Translations under genes and position numbers: made by a program
NCBI GenBank assembly: GCA_023396415.1
Contig: JAEWWJ010000074.1
Coordinates: forward strand, 31,645-95,644
Direction of reading: 5' to 3'
Length of the DNA stretch: 64,000 nt
Source of the DNA: Bacteroidota bacterium
GTDB lineage: Bacteria; Bacteroidota; Bacteroidia; Bacteroidales; F082
Shown: piece after piece, positions 49,821 through 58,176 of the stretch
Layout of the letters: the number at the start of each line of letters is the position of its first letter
How positions within the stretch are numbered: the first letter of the stretch is position 1
The notes under the pieces: generated by a model
Database searches by the model: none
Seen by the model: only the letters and a program-made list of their open reading frames with translations
Told to the model about the DNA's origin: nothing

Positions 49821-51167
49821 TCAGTAGCGATCGTCATTGGCGAAGATTTGCGGGTTGGTTGCCCATTTGTCTTGAGTGAAATCAGGGAAATCAATGCTGT
49901 TGCTGTTGTGAGCCACCGACCATTCAGAAAGCGGAGTTATTACACTCCATGCTGCTGAATCATATACACTTATAGGCGTTGGCTCATTGTTTTTTACGGC
50001 CTCAATAAAGGCATTTATAGCAAAAAAATCCATTCCTCCATGGCCGGCACCTTCGGCATCGTTGCTGTATTTTTTCCACAGGGGATGATCAAATTGCTTG
50101 AGCCAATCGTTGGCTTCTTCCCAGCGGTGTGGGCGACTCACGCCTTCCACATAAAGTGATTTGTTGATGTCCATCCAAAGACCTTTGGTGCCTTGTACCC
50201 TGAAGCCCAGCGAATAGGGGCGCGGTAAATTGGTATCATGCTGTAGCAGAACGGTTTCGCCATTGGCGGTGTTGATCATGGTGGTTACAACATCGCCCAA
50301 CTTAAATTTAACGGCGGCATTGGGATGGTCGGAGCCTCCCTTTTCAACCACATAATTGTGCAGCCCCCTGGCTTTGGATGCCATAGAAACAAGAGAGGTA
50401 AATCGGTTTCCAGCATTGATATTGAGCATTTTAGAAAGTGGCCCTATACCGTGCGTGGGATAAAGGTCGCCGTTGCGCTCCACCGAATGTTGGGTGCGCC
50501 ATTTGGCTTCGGAAAATCCTTTTTCGCCAAACTCAACGCCACCGCCATAAGGCTGTTTTCCGTCGTTGAACTTCACCTCACGCAAATCATGCTGGTATCC
50601 GCCCTGGAGGTGAATGAGTTCGCCAAAGATGCCTTCGCGAACCATTTGAAGGGCGGCCATCACATCGCGACGGTAGCAAACATTTTCAAGCATCATGTAT
50701 TGTTTACCGGTACTTTCCGACTTTTTAACGATGTTCCAATGCTCTTCGATGGTGGAACCCATGATGACCTCGCAACCCACGTGCTTGCCGGCATCCATCG
50801 CATCCATCGCCATGGGATAGTGCCATTCCCAGGGAGTAGCAATCATTATCGCGTCAACATCTTCATTTTGAAGCATCTCCTGATAGGATATATCACTTCC
50901 GGTATAGATTTTGGGCTTGGGCAGATTGGCTTTCTCGAAGAGTTGTAGGGCATCGTCCAGCATCAGTTGTTGAACATCGCAAATGGCGGGTACTTCAGTA
51001 TCCTTGCGTTGAAGACAGAGGCGAAGCAGCTCTTGTCCGCGCAGGCCGGTGCCTATGAATGCTAAACGCAGCTTACGCGAAGGGTTGCCTAAAACAATTT
51101 TCGATGGCAATACAGTGAAAGCCGTTCCGGCCAAAGCCGACATTTTGATAAAGGTGCTTCTGTTCAT
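49821..51167 (-). CDS. Gfo/Idh/MocA-fold glycosidase of family GH109 (alpha-N-acetylgalactosaminidase type)
   Basis: A 448-residue protein with an export signal (MNRSTFIKMSALAGTAFTVLPS) that resembles Tat signals but has only one Arg, so the route is unclear. An NAD-binding Rossmann motif follows (LAFIGTGLRGQELLRLC). The segments IMIATPWEWHYPMAMDAMDAGKHVGCEV (in parts), MLENVCYRRDVMAALQMVREGIFGEL and AKWRTQHSVERNGDLYPTHG are characteristic of the GH109 branch. These enzymes use tightly bound NAD to cleave alpha-GalNAc linkages. The neighbouring kinase would activate the released sugar. Confidence 0.85.
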   Translation of the reverse strand: MNRSTFIKMSALAGTAFTVLPSKIVLGNPSRKLRLAFIGTGLRGQELLRLCLQRKDTEVPAICDVQQLMLDDALQLFEKANLPKPKIYTGSDISYQEMLQNEDVDAIMIATPWEWHYPMAMDAMDAGKHVGCEVIMGSTIEEHWNIVKKSESTGKQYMMLENVCYRRDVMAALQMVREGIFGELIHLQGGYQHDLREVKFNDGKQPYGGGVEFGEKGFSEAKWRTQHSVERNGDLYPTHGIGPLSKMLNINAGNRFTSLVSMASKARGLHNYVVEKGGSDHPNAAVKFKLGDVVTTMINTANGETVLLQHDTNLPRPYSLGFRVQGTKGLWMDINKSLYVEGVSRPHRWEEANDWLKQFDHPLWKKYSNDAEGAGHGGMDFFAINAFIEAVKNNEPTPISVYDSAAWSVITPLSEWSVAHNSNSIDFPDFTQDKWATNPQIFANDDRY

Positions 51168-51236
51168 TTTGCTATGTCTTATGTCTTACAAAGATGATTT
51201 TTCTGGTTAAAACAATAGAATACTATTTTTTAAATA

Positions 51237-52229
51237 TCATTGTATAAGTAAGTTACATCCCCTTACTTGACTGTTGTCGAAACGCCCCAGCACCTCAAAA
51301 CTGCCATCGCTATGCAATTTTCCGAGGTCTTGCACAGCAATAAACGGACAGCTGTTGAGGTTGGCCAAATCAATGATGTTGATGCCTCCGCTTTTTCCTT
51401 CTATGACAAGCGAAAGTGGGTCGTTGGTGTCTCGAATAAGGATTTTCATCCATGGCGGACAGTAAAATCTACCAAAACCTGAGGAGTAAGCTTGCGACAA
51501 AAGCTCGGTCATGCCATACTCTGAATGGATGGCTTCTACATCAAAACCGTTTTGCAGAATTTGATGTAGTTCATTTTTAATCAGTTCTTTACGTTGGCCT
51601 TTCATGCCACCTGTTTCCATTACAATCAGTTCCGGAAATGACATCGGGAACTCTTCGGCCATATCTAGCAAGGCATAACTCACGCCAATCAGCAGTGTTT
51701 TTTGCTTTTTGGCTTTCATTTTTTGTAACTGCCGCGCCAGCGCTTCCCTGTCGTGCAAATAAAAACCGCTATCCGGATGCTTTCCGGCAGCCATTAAATG
51801 CTCTACCATAAACACCAACGATGAACCCGAACGTTCTAAATATGAAGGCAACAGCGCTAAGATGCAATAGTCGGTTGGTGATCCATAAAACAGCTTGAAT
51901 GCTCGAGTAAAACTTTGTATATATACCACAATATCAACAATATGATGATAACTCGTTTGTGTGCTGGTAGTTCCCGATGAGCTAAATGCAAGGTTTGAAA
52001 CCAAATTTTCGGGTAAAATACGATGTGTTTTAAAAAACTCTACCGGCAAAAAAGGAATCTCCGTGTAATGCTTGACAGCACTTGGTTTAATATGCAGATG
52101 CCGGCAAAAACTGCGATAAATAGGATTGCTCGAAAAATGAAGGTGGAACAGTTCAATGGCCAAGCTGTTGAAGTCCGACGCGTTGGCAATAGAAAAAATA
52201 CGGTCAGAAATGCGAGTTGTTATGGCCAT
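51237..52229 (-). CDS. LuxE/PaaK-family acyl-protein synthetase-like protein
   Basis: A 330-residue ANL-related protein. It matches the acyl-protein synthetase LuxE family: FHLHFSSNPIYRSFCRHLHI, EIPFLPVEFFKTHRI, FSSSGTTSTQTSYHHI (phosphate-binding-like Ser/Gly/Thr loop), LALLPSYLERSGSSLVFMVEHL (in parts), ETGGMKGQRKE and HSEYGMTELLSQAY. Members activate a carboxylic acid and transfer it to a Cys. No reductase or luciferase (LuxC/A/B) is nearby, so this is not a lux operon. In Bacteroidota such genes often occur alone; the acyl substrate is unknown. Confidence 0.85.
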   Translation of the reverse strand: MAITTRISDRIFSIANASDFNSLAIELFHLHFSSNPIYRSFCRHLHIKPSAVKHYTEIPFLPVEFFKTHRILPENLVSNLAFSSSGTTSTQTSYHHIVDIVVYIQSFTRAFKLFYGSPTDYCILALLPSYLERSGSSLVFMVEHLMAAGKHPDSGFYLHDREALARQLQKMKAKKQKTLLIGVSYALLDMAEEFPMSFPELIVMETGGMKGQRKELIKNELHQILQNGFDVEAIHSEYGMTELLSQAYSSGFGRFYCPPWMKILIRDTNDPLSLVIEGKSGGINIIDLANLNSCPFIAVQDLGKLHSDGSFEVLGRFDNSQVRGCNLLIQ

Positions 52230-52305
52230 GAAGGGCTTGTTTGAGAGAAATCAATTAATTTTACCGACCTCAAAGGTAAAAATTGACCCTTTGAGGCCAT
52301 ATGGT

Positions 52306-52812
52306 ATGACAAAATTAGGAATCTTTTCATTTGGTTTGCTTTTGGTGATGGTGATTGCCGTGGAATCGTGCCAAAAATTTGAAGAATTTCCGCCCACACC
52401 TGAAATTGCTTTCAATGATTTTACGCTGTTGGTGGATACGGCAGGGGTTGCCAGAAAAGCTTTGCTCAGCATCAGTTACCGCGATGGTGATGGCGACATC
52501 GGTTTAGAACAAGGCGATACTTTAGAGCCGTATCAAATTGGTGGAGATTTTTATTACAACTATATTATCACCATGCACGAACTGCAAAATGGTGTCTTTG
52601 TAACGATGCCTTTCAATTTCAACGTACGGATTAAACCGCTCCTCTCTAAAGATCAAAAGAAAAGCATCAAAGGAATTATCGAAGATAAGATTGACATTTA
52701 TGATCCCACTTCTACGTTTGATACCATTCGGTTTTCGGTAAAACTGATTGACAGGGCCTTGAATGTGAGCAACGAGGTGATTACTCCTGCCTTTGTTCGA
52801 AAAGTACCTTAA
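52306..52812 (+). CDS. lipoprotein of unknown function
   Basis: 168 residues from the ATG at 52306 (MTKLGIFSFGLLLVMVIAVESC); the longer frame to 52156 overlaps the divergent LuxE-like gene and is not used. Cys22 is the probable lipidated residue. The mature part begins QKFEEFPPTPEIAF and contains SISYRDGDGDIGLEQGDT, an Asp/Gly-rich loop that could bind calcium, then beta-strand-rich sequence. A Bacteroidota family of unknown role. It is divergent from the LuxE-like gene with a 76-bp spacer. Confidence 0.75.
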   Translation: MTKLGIFSFGLLLVMVIAVESCQKFEEFPPTPEIAFNDFTLLVDTAGVARKALLSISYRDGDGDIGLEQGDTLEPYQIGGDFYYNYIITMHELQNGVFVTMPFNFNVRIKPLLSKDQKKSIKGIIEDKIDIYDPTSTFDTIRFSVKLIDRALNVSNEVITPAFVRKVP

Positions 52813-52931
52813 GAGTAACAACGGTTGCAGATGTTCGATCTATTTATTTCAGTTGTTTTGATCAAAAAATGGGTTTTCACTATCCCTAAAAACTTATTGA
52901 TTTGTTAACACAGCGCTTTCACAAGATGTTG

Positions 52932-52939
52932 TATTTTTG
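52932..52939 (+). promoter_or_regulatory. predicted -7 element for the YwqK-type gene
   Basis: TATTTTTG, 88 bp upstream of the ATG at 53027. A TTTG at 52901 is too far (27 bp) to be a good -33. Confidence 0.35.
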
Positions 52940-53026
52940 AGCGCTGAACAAAGGAAATTGGCAATGAATCCGACCTGCATCGAACGGATTTTTAGCACAA
53001 AGCGGCAAAATAAACATAGAAAAAGT

Positions 53027-53497
53027 ATGAAATTTTTTAGAATAAGACTTGCCATCGTGCTAGTCTGTTTTTTATCTGTGATCGGCACTATAGCCCAGGA
53101 ACCGGATCAAAAATCCGATAGTACATTTTGGCATGACGAAACCTACACCGGCACTTTTCAAACCTTTTTTAGTAACGGCACCCTAGCTTCTGAGCGCAGC
53201 TTCATCCGCGGGCTGGAGGATGGCTTGTCAAATTATTACGATTCAACAGGTGTTTTAATTGAACAAAGGGCTTGGAGCAACGGCAAGAAACATGGCACAT
53301 GGCTTATTTTTTCATCCAAAGAAATAAAAATAGGCGAAGCCAACTATTACAACAACCAAAAGCATGGTAAATGGTTTGAGTGGGATGAGAATGGTATTTT
53401 ACGCTCTGAAAAAACTTTTGAAAACGATATGAAGGTGGGCTTTTGGTATGTTTGGGACGAAAATGGAAAGTTGGTTAGCGAAGAGGATTACAAATAG
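53027..53497 (+). CDS. secreted MORN-variant / YwqK-family repeat protein
   Basis: 156 residues from the ATG at 53027, which opens a signal peptide (MKFFRIRLAIVLVCFLSVIGTIAQ). About four to five degenerate MORN-type repeats of ~22 residues follow (TGTFQTFFSNGTLASERSF, GLSNYYDSTGVLIEQRAW, GTWLIFSSKEIKIGEANY, GKWFEWDENGILRSEKTF, GFWYVWDENGKLVSEEDY). Databases often call this family YwqK antitoxin, but there is no toxin gene beside it and it is exported, so that label should not be taken literally. The role is unknown. Confidence 0.8.
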   Translation: MKFFRIRLAIVLVCFLSVIGTIAQEPDQKSDSTFWHDETYTGTFQTFFSNGTLASERSFIRGLEDGLSNYYDSTGVLIEQRAWSNGKKHGTWLIFSSKEIKIGEANYYNNQKHGKWFEWDENGILRSEKTFENDMKVGFWYVWDENGKLVSEEDYK

Positions 53498-53600
53498 GTT
53501 AATTGGTCATGTTAATTGATGAATAAAAGCCTTACTGTTGATAAATCATTAAGAGAAACAATCCTGAGGCTATTGAATTTCAAATTGTACACACTTACAT

Positions 53601-53640
53601 AAAAACAGAAAGGCGCACTGCAGGTGCGCCTTTCTGTTTT
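53601..53640. terminator. strong bidirectional terminator
   Basis: A perfect 17-bp stem, arms AAAACAGAAAGGCGCAC and GTGCGCCTTTCTGTTTT, 5-nt loop. It ends both the YwqK-type gene (plus) and the electron-transfer cluster (minus, last stop at 53711). Confidence 0.95.
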
Positions 53641-53710
53641 ATAAGATCGTTACCAAAAAAAACTGCAAGCAAAAGCCTTAAAGTAGTAAGTGGCTTTTTA
53701 GCTGTTTATT

Positions 53711-54439
53711 TTATTGCAAACTCAATTTTGAGGCCTTGGCTTCTTCCATCAGAATTTGAAAGAAATAGCCGGAGCCGAGGTCTTTTTTCAAGGTGATAAC
53801 ACCTTCAAAAATAACTACATCGCCTACATTTACTTCGTCTTGTGTGGTAATGGTGAGATCGAAAAACTCATCGTTTCCGGTGCCATCTTGAATATGAACC
53901 CAATTGCGACCCATGATAGAAGCGTTGAATTTGGTTACTTTCCCAACCACTTTGATGGTTTTTCCGGCAAATGAGTCGCTCTTTTCAAACAAATCAACCA
54001 ATGGGATGCTTCCGTCAATGGGCTCAATTTTAACATCTTGTTTCATAGGAGGTGTTTTGCTGCTTTGAGCTGAAGGCATTGTCATTGAAGGACTTGCGGC
54101 AGCCGGACGGGCTGGAATGGGCTGATTGCTCAAGTTGCCTACAAAAAACACCACATCAAAAGTGCGGTCGAGTTCTTTGCTGTGAAAATCTTTCATTTCC
54201 ATAGCTTCCGAAAAATAATAGGTCTTGCCGATTTCGGCTTGGGTTTTGGTTACGGCAATCCAATATTGTTGCGATTTTTCGTTCACAAACAAATAGGTGT
54301 ATGCACTTGTCTCCAAAATATCACCTACCACCACTTCCTTGTTGAAAGGGTCAACTTCATAGCTAAGCTGTGTGTTTTTCTGTTGGTTACAGGCAGTAAA
54401 GATGCCCAAAAGTATTATAAAGTAAAAGAGTTTTTTCAT
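53711..54439 (-). CDS. OB-fold lipoprotein associated with the cytochrome cluster
   Basis: 242 residues with a lipoprotein signal (MKKLFYFIILLGIFTAC, Cys17). The first half (~20-110) has the pattern VVVGDILETSAYTYLFVNEKSQQYWIAVT (in parts). A Pro/Ser/Met linker follows (~115-140), then an OB-fold of the nucleic-acid-binding/tRNA_anti-like type (~155-240: KTIKVVGKVTKFNASIMGRNWVHIQDGT, GDVVIFEGVITLKKD). Two-OB lipoproteins of this kind often accompany c-type cytochrome genes, and a role in cytochrome maturation or as a periplasmic accessory is possible. It is last in the cluster, 68 bp from the cytochrome b gene. Confidence 0.7.
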   Translation of the reverse strand: MKKLFYFIILLGIFTACNQQKNTQLSYEVDPFNKEVVVGDILETSAYTYLFVNEKSQQYWIAVTKTQAEIGKTYYFSEAMEMKDFHSKELDRTFDVVFFVGNLSNQPIPARPAAASPSMTMPSAQSSKTPPMKQDVKIEPIDGSIPLVDLFEKSDSFAGKTIKVVGKVTKFNASIMGRNWVHIQDGTGNDEFFDLTITTQDEVNVGDVVIFEGVITLKKDLGSGYFFQILMEEAKASKLSLQ

Positions 54440-54507
54440 GTTGTTGTATGTTTCTTATGAGTTGCAAAGATGCAGTTTTTTAAAATACTGACCACTACTT
54501 TGCTGCA

Positions 54508-55125
54508 TCAATGCGGTTCGTGCCATCCGCTTATCATTCCTTTAAAATTGCTGGTAGGCGTGCTTCCCATGGTAGAAAAATAAACATGGATCACCAAGAA
54601 AAGTGAAAGCAAAAAACCCACTGCACCATGCAGCAAAGCAGTGAGATAAATGCCGCTAAAATTGAGTACCTTTTGAACAATAAATTCAGGAAAAAGTAAG
54701 GCCAATCCGCTCACAATCACCAATGGAACAAGCATATACATTGCACCAACGTAGGTAAGCTTTTGAAGCGGATTAAATTTCCGGCGTTCAGTCACTGGAA
54801 ACGGTGTTGGTTGACCTTTAAAAGTACCAATCACATAATACATCACCTGTTGGATGATTTGTTGAACAAAACCTTTCATTCTGATGAGATAAAACTTTCC
54901 GTTTCCGGTAACAATGTTTCCCACAAAAAAAATGAGGTAATTGATCGAAAGGATGATGCCGGTAATGTTATGCCATTGCACAGCGAGGTCGAACCTAATC
55001 AAAGGAGCATCGGGATTGGAATATTGCATACTGATGCCTGTGGCAATTAAAACGAGAAACATGATGGCATTAATGCCATGCCAAACTCGCAGCCATATTG
55101 GGTATAAATAAAGTCGTTGTGCCAT
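54508..55125 (-). CDS. cytochrome b561/Ni-hydrogenase-type membrane subunit
   Basis: 205 residues with four membrane helices: IWLRVWHGINAIMFLVLIATGISM, a second with WHNITGIILSINYLIFFVGNI, a third (AMYMLVPLVIVSGLALLF) and a fourth (GAVGFLLSLFLVIHVYF). His residues in helices 1, 2 and the last pair (RVWHG, VQWHN, LLHGA, VIHVY) can ligate two b hemes. This subunit type exchanges electrons between the quinone pool and periplasmic cytochromes. Its ATG follows the seven-heme cytochrome stop by 3 bp, so the two probably form one complex. Confidence 0.88.
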   Translation of the reverse strand: MAQRLYLYPIWLRVWHGINAIMFLVLIATGISMQYSNPDAPLIRFDLAVQWHNITGIILSINYLIFFVGNIVTGNGKFYLIRMKGFVQQIIQQVMYYVIGTFKGQPTPFPVTERRKFNPLQKLTYVGAMYMLVPLVIVSGLALLFPEFIVQKVLNFSGIYLTALLHGAVGFLLSLFLVIHVYFSTMGSTPTSNFKGMISGWHEPH

Positions 55126-55128
55126 GAT

Positions 55129-56082
55129 TTAGTGCTTTTTGATTCGGAAAAAGATGTGAATAAGAATGCCAACAATGGTCATACCAAAGAGAATGATACT
55201 GATGATGTTGAGGTAAACATTGCGGTTGGCACCAATAACATAAGCGTCGTTTACGATCACCGCGTTGAGTGTCCCTCTGTTGCGGCGTGCCTCAATGTTT
55301 TGATATTTGTACAACGATGATGTTAACATGCTGTTTGAGGAGTGACATTCAACACACTTTTTAACAGCAAATTCTTTTTCTAAAATATTGTGGGCCACCC
55401 ATGAAGTATCTTGCGAAGAGGTGTGGCACTCAATGCAACGCACGGCTGAAAAGTGCAGTTGAAAATTGGGTAAAAAGTTATGAATTTCAGCCAAAGGTTT
55501 TTTGGTGCTGTCGCTGATGCGCTGAAAATTAACCGGATTGTTGTGGCAGCTTACACACATTTGGTTGTGATAGGTAACGATTTCCGAAATTTTGAAAGCG
55601 CTGCGCGTCATGGCTTTGTAGGAATGGGGGTCGTGGCACATCCAGCAGCTGAAGGTTTCGTCATGACGGCTGGCATGAACGCTTTGTTTAAACGCTTCTT
55701 CCACATCTTCAAAGTGATAGCTGGCATAAGTGGGGTCGCCACCATGGCAGTCAATACAAGTGTACATCGGATCTAACCTCAGCTCAGCTTGATGCGGAAA
55801 ATTTTCATAATCAGGCGAGTGGCAATCGGTGCAAGCGAAATGGCGGTGCACTCCCGCGTAGAATTTTTCAGGTTGATAAACAAAATTGGGATTCATGGCT
55901 TTACGTTCTGTCATGCCCGATACTTCATTTTCGAAGGAATATATTTTGTTGGAGTGACAATTGAAACAGTGTTTGTTATCTTCGAGTTTTGCCGGCTCAC
56001 TTTCCATATCAACGTTGAGTTGTGCCCAAGCCAATTGCCCGGCTGATGCAAGGGTGAGTAGGAGTAGGATTATTTTTTTCAT
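55129..56082 (-). CDS. seven-heme c-type cytochrome with C-terminal membrane anchor
   Basis: 317 residues from the ATG at 56082 (signal MKKIILLLLTLASAGQLAWA). Seven CXXCH motifs are at ~39-43 (CFNCH), 84-88 (CTDCH), 109-113 (CIDCH), 146-150 (CWMCH), 176-180 (CVSCH), 216-220 (CIECH) and 243-247 (CVECH). Many further His residues (for example HRHFAC, SVHASRH) could be distal ligands. A membrane helix at ~290-312 near the C-terminus anchors it to the inner membrane, with the hemes in the periplasm. It is coupled to the cytochrome b gene. It resembles NrfB/octaheme-type electron carriers in heme count but I do not place it in a named family. Confidence 0.9.
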   Translation of the reverse strand: MKKIILLLLTLASAGQLAWAQLNVDMESEPAKLEDNKHCFNCHSNKIYSFENEVSGMTERKAMNPNFVYQPEKFYAGVHRHFACTDCHSPDYENFPHQAELRLDPMYTCIDCHGGDPTYASYHFEDVEEAFKQSVHASRHDETFSCWMCHDPHSYKAMTRSAFKISEIVTYHNQMCVSCHNNPVNFQRISDSTKKPLAEIHNFLPNFQLHFSAVRCIECHTSSQDTSWVAHNILEKEFAVKKCVECHSSNSMLTSSLYKYQNIEARRNRGTLNAVIVNDAYVIGANRNVYLNIISIILFGMTIVGILIHIFFRIKKH

Positions 56083-56177
56083 TCTTGATTGCATTTATTT
56101 CCCTCATTGACGATTAAATCTCGCTATAGGGTTGAACGAAAGTGTGTTGTAGTTGAATTATAGAAGTAGTTGGATAG

Positions 56178-56231
56178 AAAAAGGTTTCCTGAAAAGCTAC
56201 ATGAATGGAGCAGTTTTTCGGGAAACCTTTT
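56178..56231 (-). terminator. long hairpin between the monoheme and seven-heme cytochrome genes
   Basis: Stem of ~17 bp with one or two mismatches (arms AAAAAGGTTTCCTGAAAA and TTTTTCGGGAAACCTTTT) around an ~18-nt loop. It lies 29 bp past the monoheme cytochrome stop. It may stop or reduce transcription into the seven-heme gene. Confidence 0.65.
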
Positions 56232-56260
56232 CGTGTTTTAGAGGACAAGCCCGAGGGTTG

Positions 56261-56680
56261 TTATTTCTTTAAAGATCTGATGTAGTTGATGATGCCCCAT
56301 CTTTCTTCTTCGTCAGTGATTTTTTTCTCGAAGTTTGGCATCTCATCGCGACCAATAAACGACATATAATACAATTCACCATCGGTTACGCTGGCTTGCC
56401 ATTTGGCATCAGAGAAATCTCCTGCGAATGTTTCTAGATTTTTAGCTTTTGGACCATCACCTAAACCGAGGTTGCCATGGCATGAGCGGCAGTGTTTAGC
56501 ATAAGCTGTTTTTCCGAGTTTCTCGGCATCGGCACTGCCTTTGTGGGCATTGACCTTGGTTTTGTATTCGGCAGGAATTTTCCATGGGCCGCCTTTTTTC
56601 TGATCCTGTGGCATGGAAAAGGCCAACAAGGTTACAACGGTGAAAGCCATCAGGCTTGCGAAAATGATTTTTATTTTCAT
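56261..56680 (-). CDS. class I monoheme cytochrome c
   Basis: 139 residues from the ATG at 56680 (MKIKIIFASLMAFTVVTLLAF, a signal or anchor). One heme site CRSCH at 64-68 in YAKHCRSCHGNLGLGDGPKA, and a likely distal Met114 in RDEMPNFEKK. The C-terminal helix is EERWGIINYIRSL. The pattern is that of class I cytochromes c found in dehydrogenase and porin clusters. It probably shuttles electrons in the periplasm between the cluster's membrane and surface components. It lies 45 bp downstream of the barrel gene. Confidence 0.92.
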   Translation of the reverse strand: MKIKIIFASLMAFTVVTLLAFSMPQDQKKGGPWKIPAEYKTKVNAHKGSADAEKLGKTAYAKHCRSCHGNLGLGDGPKAKNLETFAGDFSDAKWQASVTDGELYYMSFIGRDEMPNFEKKITDEEERWGIINYIRSLKK

Positions 56681-56725
56681 AATTATTTGTATTGAATTAA
56701 ACAATGATATATAAACTGTTAAACG

Positions 56726-57604
56726 TTAAAAACTCCACAATCGTGTGATGGTGAAACCAAACATCAAATCGCCTTTTGTCCAATCGTTGATATTGTACAT
56801 AGCGTTGTGCTGCGGAATGATGCCATCAGCCGATGAAACATAAATGTGAAAGGCATGCGTGCTGGTGCTGATTTCCCAACCGATGCCAAAGTTTGGCTTT
56901 GGATGGTTTACAAATTCGCGGTGCTCGCTGATGCCTTTAACTTTGAGTGGCACATCGTATTGAAAAAGGATAGATGATTGAGGTGAGAATTGTGCTCTAC
57001 CGTTAAATCCTACCGAAATTTTGTCATGATCAATCAATGAGTCGGTCATATTGTAATGCGTGAAACTGGTGTTCAGTTGAAGCGAAAGCCAGTCGTTTAC
57101 TTTTCTTCCAACAATTAACTGTGTGAAGTAGGAAAAGCGGTTTGTAGGAGTAAATTCTGTTCCAAAGACCTTTTCGTTTCTGCCATCAATGGCCATAGTT
57201 CCGTATAGGGCCACAGCCACCGGAATGGTGTTGTTGCGTGTTTGTTCAACAATGGTCCATTTGGCGTTGAAGTCGCTGTACATATTCAAACGTGTGAGCC
57301 CGTAACCTATTTGTACGTTTTTCATCACCACATAGTTCAAAGCTAAGCGGATGTTGGCGCCTGGGGCATACAATCCAAAAAGGTCGGAAAATCCATTGTC
57401 TAAATTCCCAAACTTATGTTGAATGGCGTACTCGAGTGTTTTGGGTGATGGGATATAAGTTGTTTGATTGTCAATTAAATAGCCGCTTTGGAAAGGGGCT
57501 CTTACCGGTTTATCTTTGGATTTTTCGGCTGTGGCATCGTCCTGCGCCAAAATGGTAAAACTTAGACCAACCAGCATCATCCATGTTAAAGCAATTTTTT
57601 TCAT
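56726..57604 (-). CDS. DUF5777-type outer-membrane beta-barrel protein
   Basis: 292 residues with signal peptide (MKKIALTWMMLVGLSFTILA). The mature part is beta-rich and ends in an aromatic residue (MFGFTITRLWSF), typical of outer-membrane barrels. The segments SPKTLEYAIQHKFGNLDNGFSDLFGLY and ANIRLALNYVVMKNVQIGYGLTRLN (in parts) are characteristic of DUF5777-type proteins, which commonly lie beside cytochrome c genes in Bacteroidota. It could act as a pore through which cytochromes make contact, but that is inference. It lies 18 bp downstream of the one-heme lipoprotein. Confidence 0.85.
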   Translation of the reverse strand: MKKIALTWMMLVGLSFTILAQDDATAEKSKDKPVRAPFQSGYLIDNQTTYIPSPKTLEYAIQHKFGNLDNGFSDLFGLYAPGANIRLALNYVVMKNVQIGYGLTRLNMYSDFNAKWTIVEQTRNNTIPVAVALYGTMAIDGRNEKVFGTEFTPTNRFSYFTQLIVGRKVNDWLSLQLNTSFTHYNMTDSLIDHDKISVGFNGRAQFSPQSSILFQYDVPLKVKGISEHREFVNHPKPNFGIGWEISTSTHAFHIYVSSADGIIPQHNAMYNINDWTKGDLMFGFTITRLWSF

Positions 57605-57622
57605 TTCTTTCTTGTCTATGGG

Positions 57623-58009
57623 TTAATTGTTTTTTGCTCCTTGCTTGATCCACTCCAAAATAAGGGTAGCCTCACCAACGGTATATTTTTTCCAGTTGTG
57701 GGTAGGAGATGAAGGATGTGCGTGCCAGTATATGATGCTTGCCGTAGTGTCCGAAGTGTTTATCAGAGCCGGAACGATGGCGGCAAATGCTTTGCCTGTG
57801 CTCAAATCGGGTGCCGTGGCTCCCGTTTTATGACAAGCGGTGCAGTTGTTACCGTTGTTGAAAATGGGTTCGATTTGGGTAGCAAAACTGATAGGGGTTT
57901 CGGGATCAATCACCGGTGCTCTTTCTGGCACAATATGATCGTATTCGCATGAAACGAGCATCCCAACAAGCAGGAAAGTTAGCATTGCAAATAATTGCCG
58001 TGTTTTCAT
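57623..58009 (-). CDS. one-heme cytochrome c lipoprotein
   Basis: 128 residues with a lipoprotein signal (MKTRQLFAMLTFLLVGMLVSC, Cys21). Single heme site CTACH at 56-60 in NNGNNCTACHKTG, preceded by FATQIEPIFNN, the usual lead-in of planctomycete/Bacteroidota cytochrome domains. The distal ligand is not obvious; His residues in YWHAHPSSPTH are candidates. It is first in a subcluster with its own predicted promoter, followed directly by the barrel gene. Confidence 0.88.
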   Translation of the reverse strand: MKTRQLFAMLTFLLVGMLVSCEYDHIVPERAPVIDPETPISFATQIEPIFNNGNNCTACHKTGATAPDLSTGKAFAAIVPALINTSDTTASIIYWHAHPSSPTHNWKKYTVGEATLILEWIKQGAKNN

Positions 58010-58089
58010 ATTTGAATTGTTATAAGTTATGTGTTTGATGTTGCTTTCGATGAAAATCCTGTTTATAAATTCTTATTCATTGATAATGA

Positions 58090-58122
58090 CAAAAGTACAC
58101 TATTTTTTTTGTTAACAACAAA
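58090..58122 (-). promoter_or_regulatory. consensus promoter of the one-heme lipoprotein/barrel/cytochrome subcluster
   Basis: On minus: TTTG (58122-58119), 21-bp spacer, TACTTTTG (58097-58090). Both elements match the consensus. The ATG at 58009 follows by ~80 bp. Confidence 0.65.
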
Positions 58123-58123
58123 G

Positions 58124-58152
58124 GAGCAGGCCTCGTTTCCGTAAGCCTGCTC
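58124..58152 (-). terminator. hairpin after the six-heme lipoprotein gene
   Basis: Perfect 8-bp stem GAGCAGGC / GCCTGCTC, 13-nt loop, 24 bp past the stop at 58177. The following T content on minus is modest (CTTTGTTG), so it may act partly as an attenuator or an mRNA-stabilising end. Confidence 0.6.
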
Positions 58153-58176
58153 GCTTTATGATTTCAAGCTTGAAGT

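Noticed and set aside
51237..52229. A bioluminescence (lux) operon
   Set aside because: Only a LuxE-like gene is present; no luciferase or reductase genes.
53027..53497. YwqK protein as part of a toxin-antitoxin system
   Set aside because: It is exported, stands alone and no toxin gene adjoins; the name is a database convention.
55129..56082. Assignment of the seven-heme protein as NrfA or another named reductase
   Set aside because: No CXXCK catalytic heme site and no reductase signature; it looks like an electron carrier.
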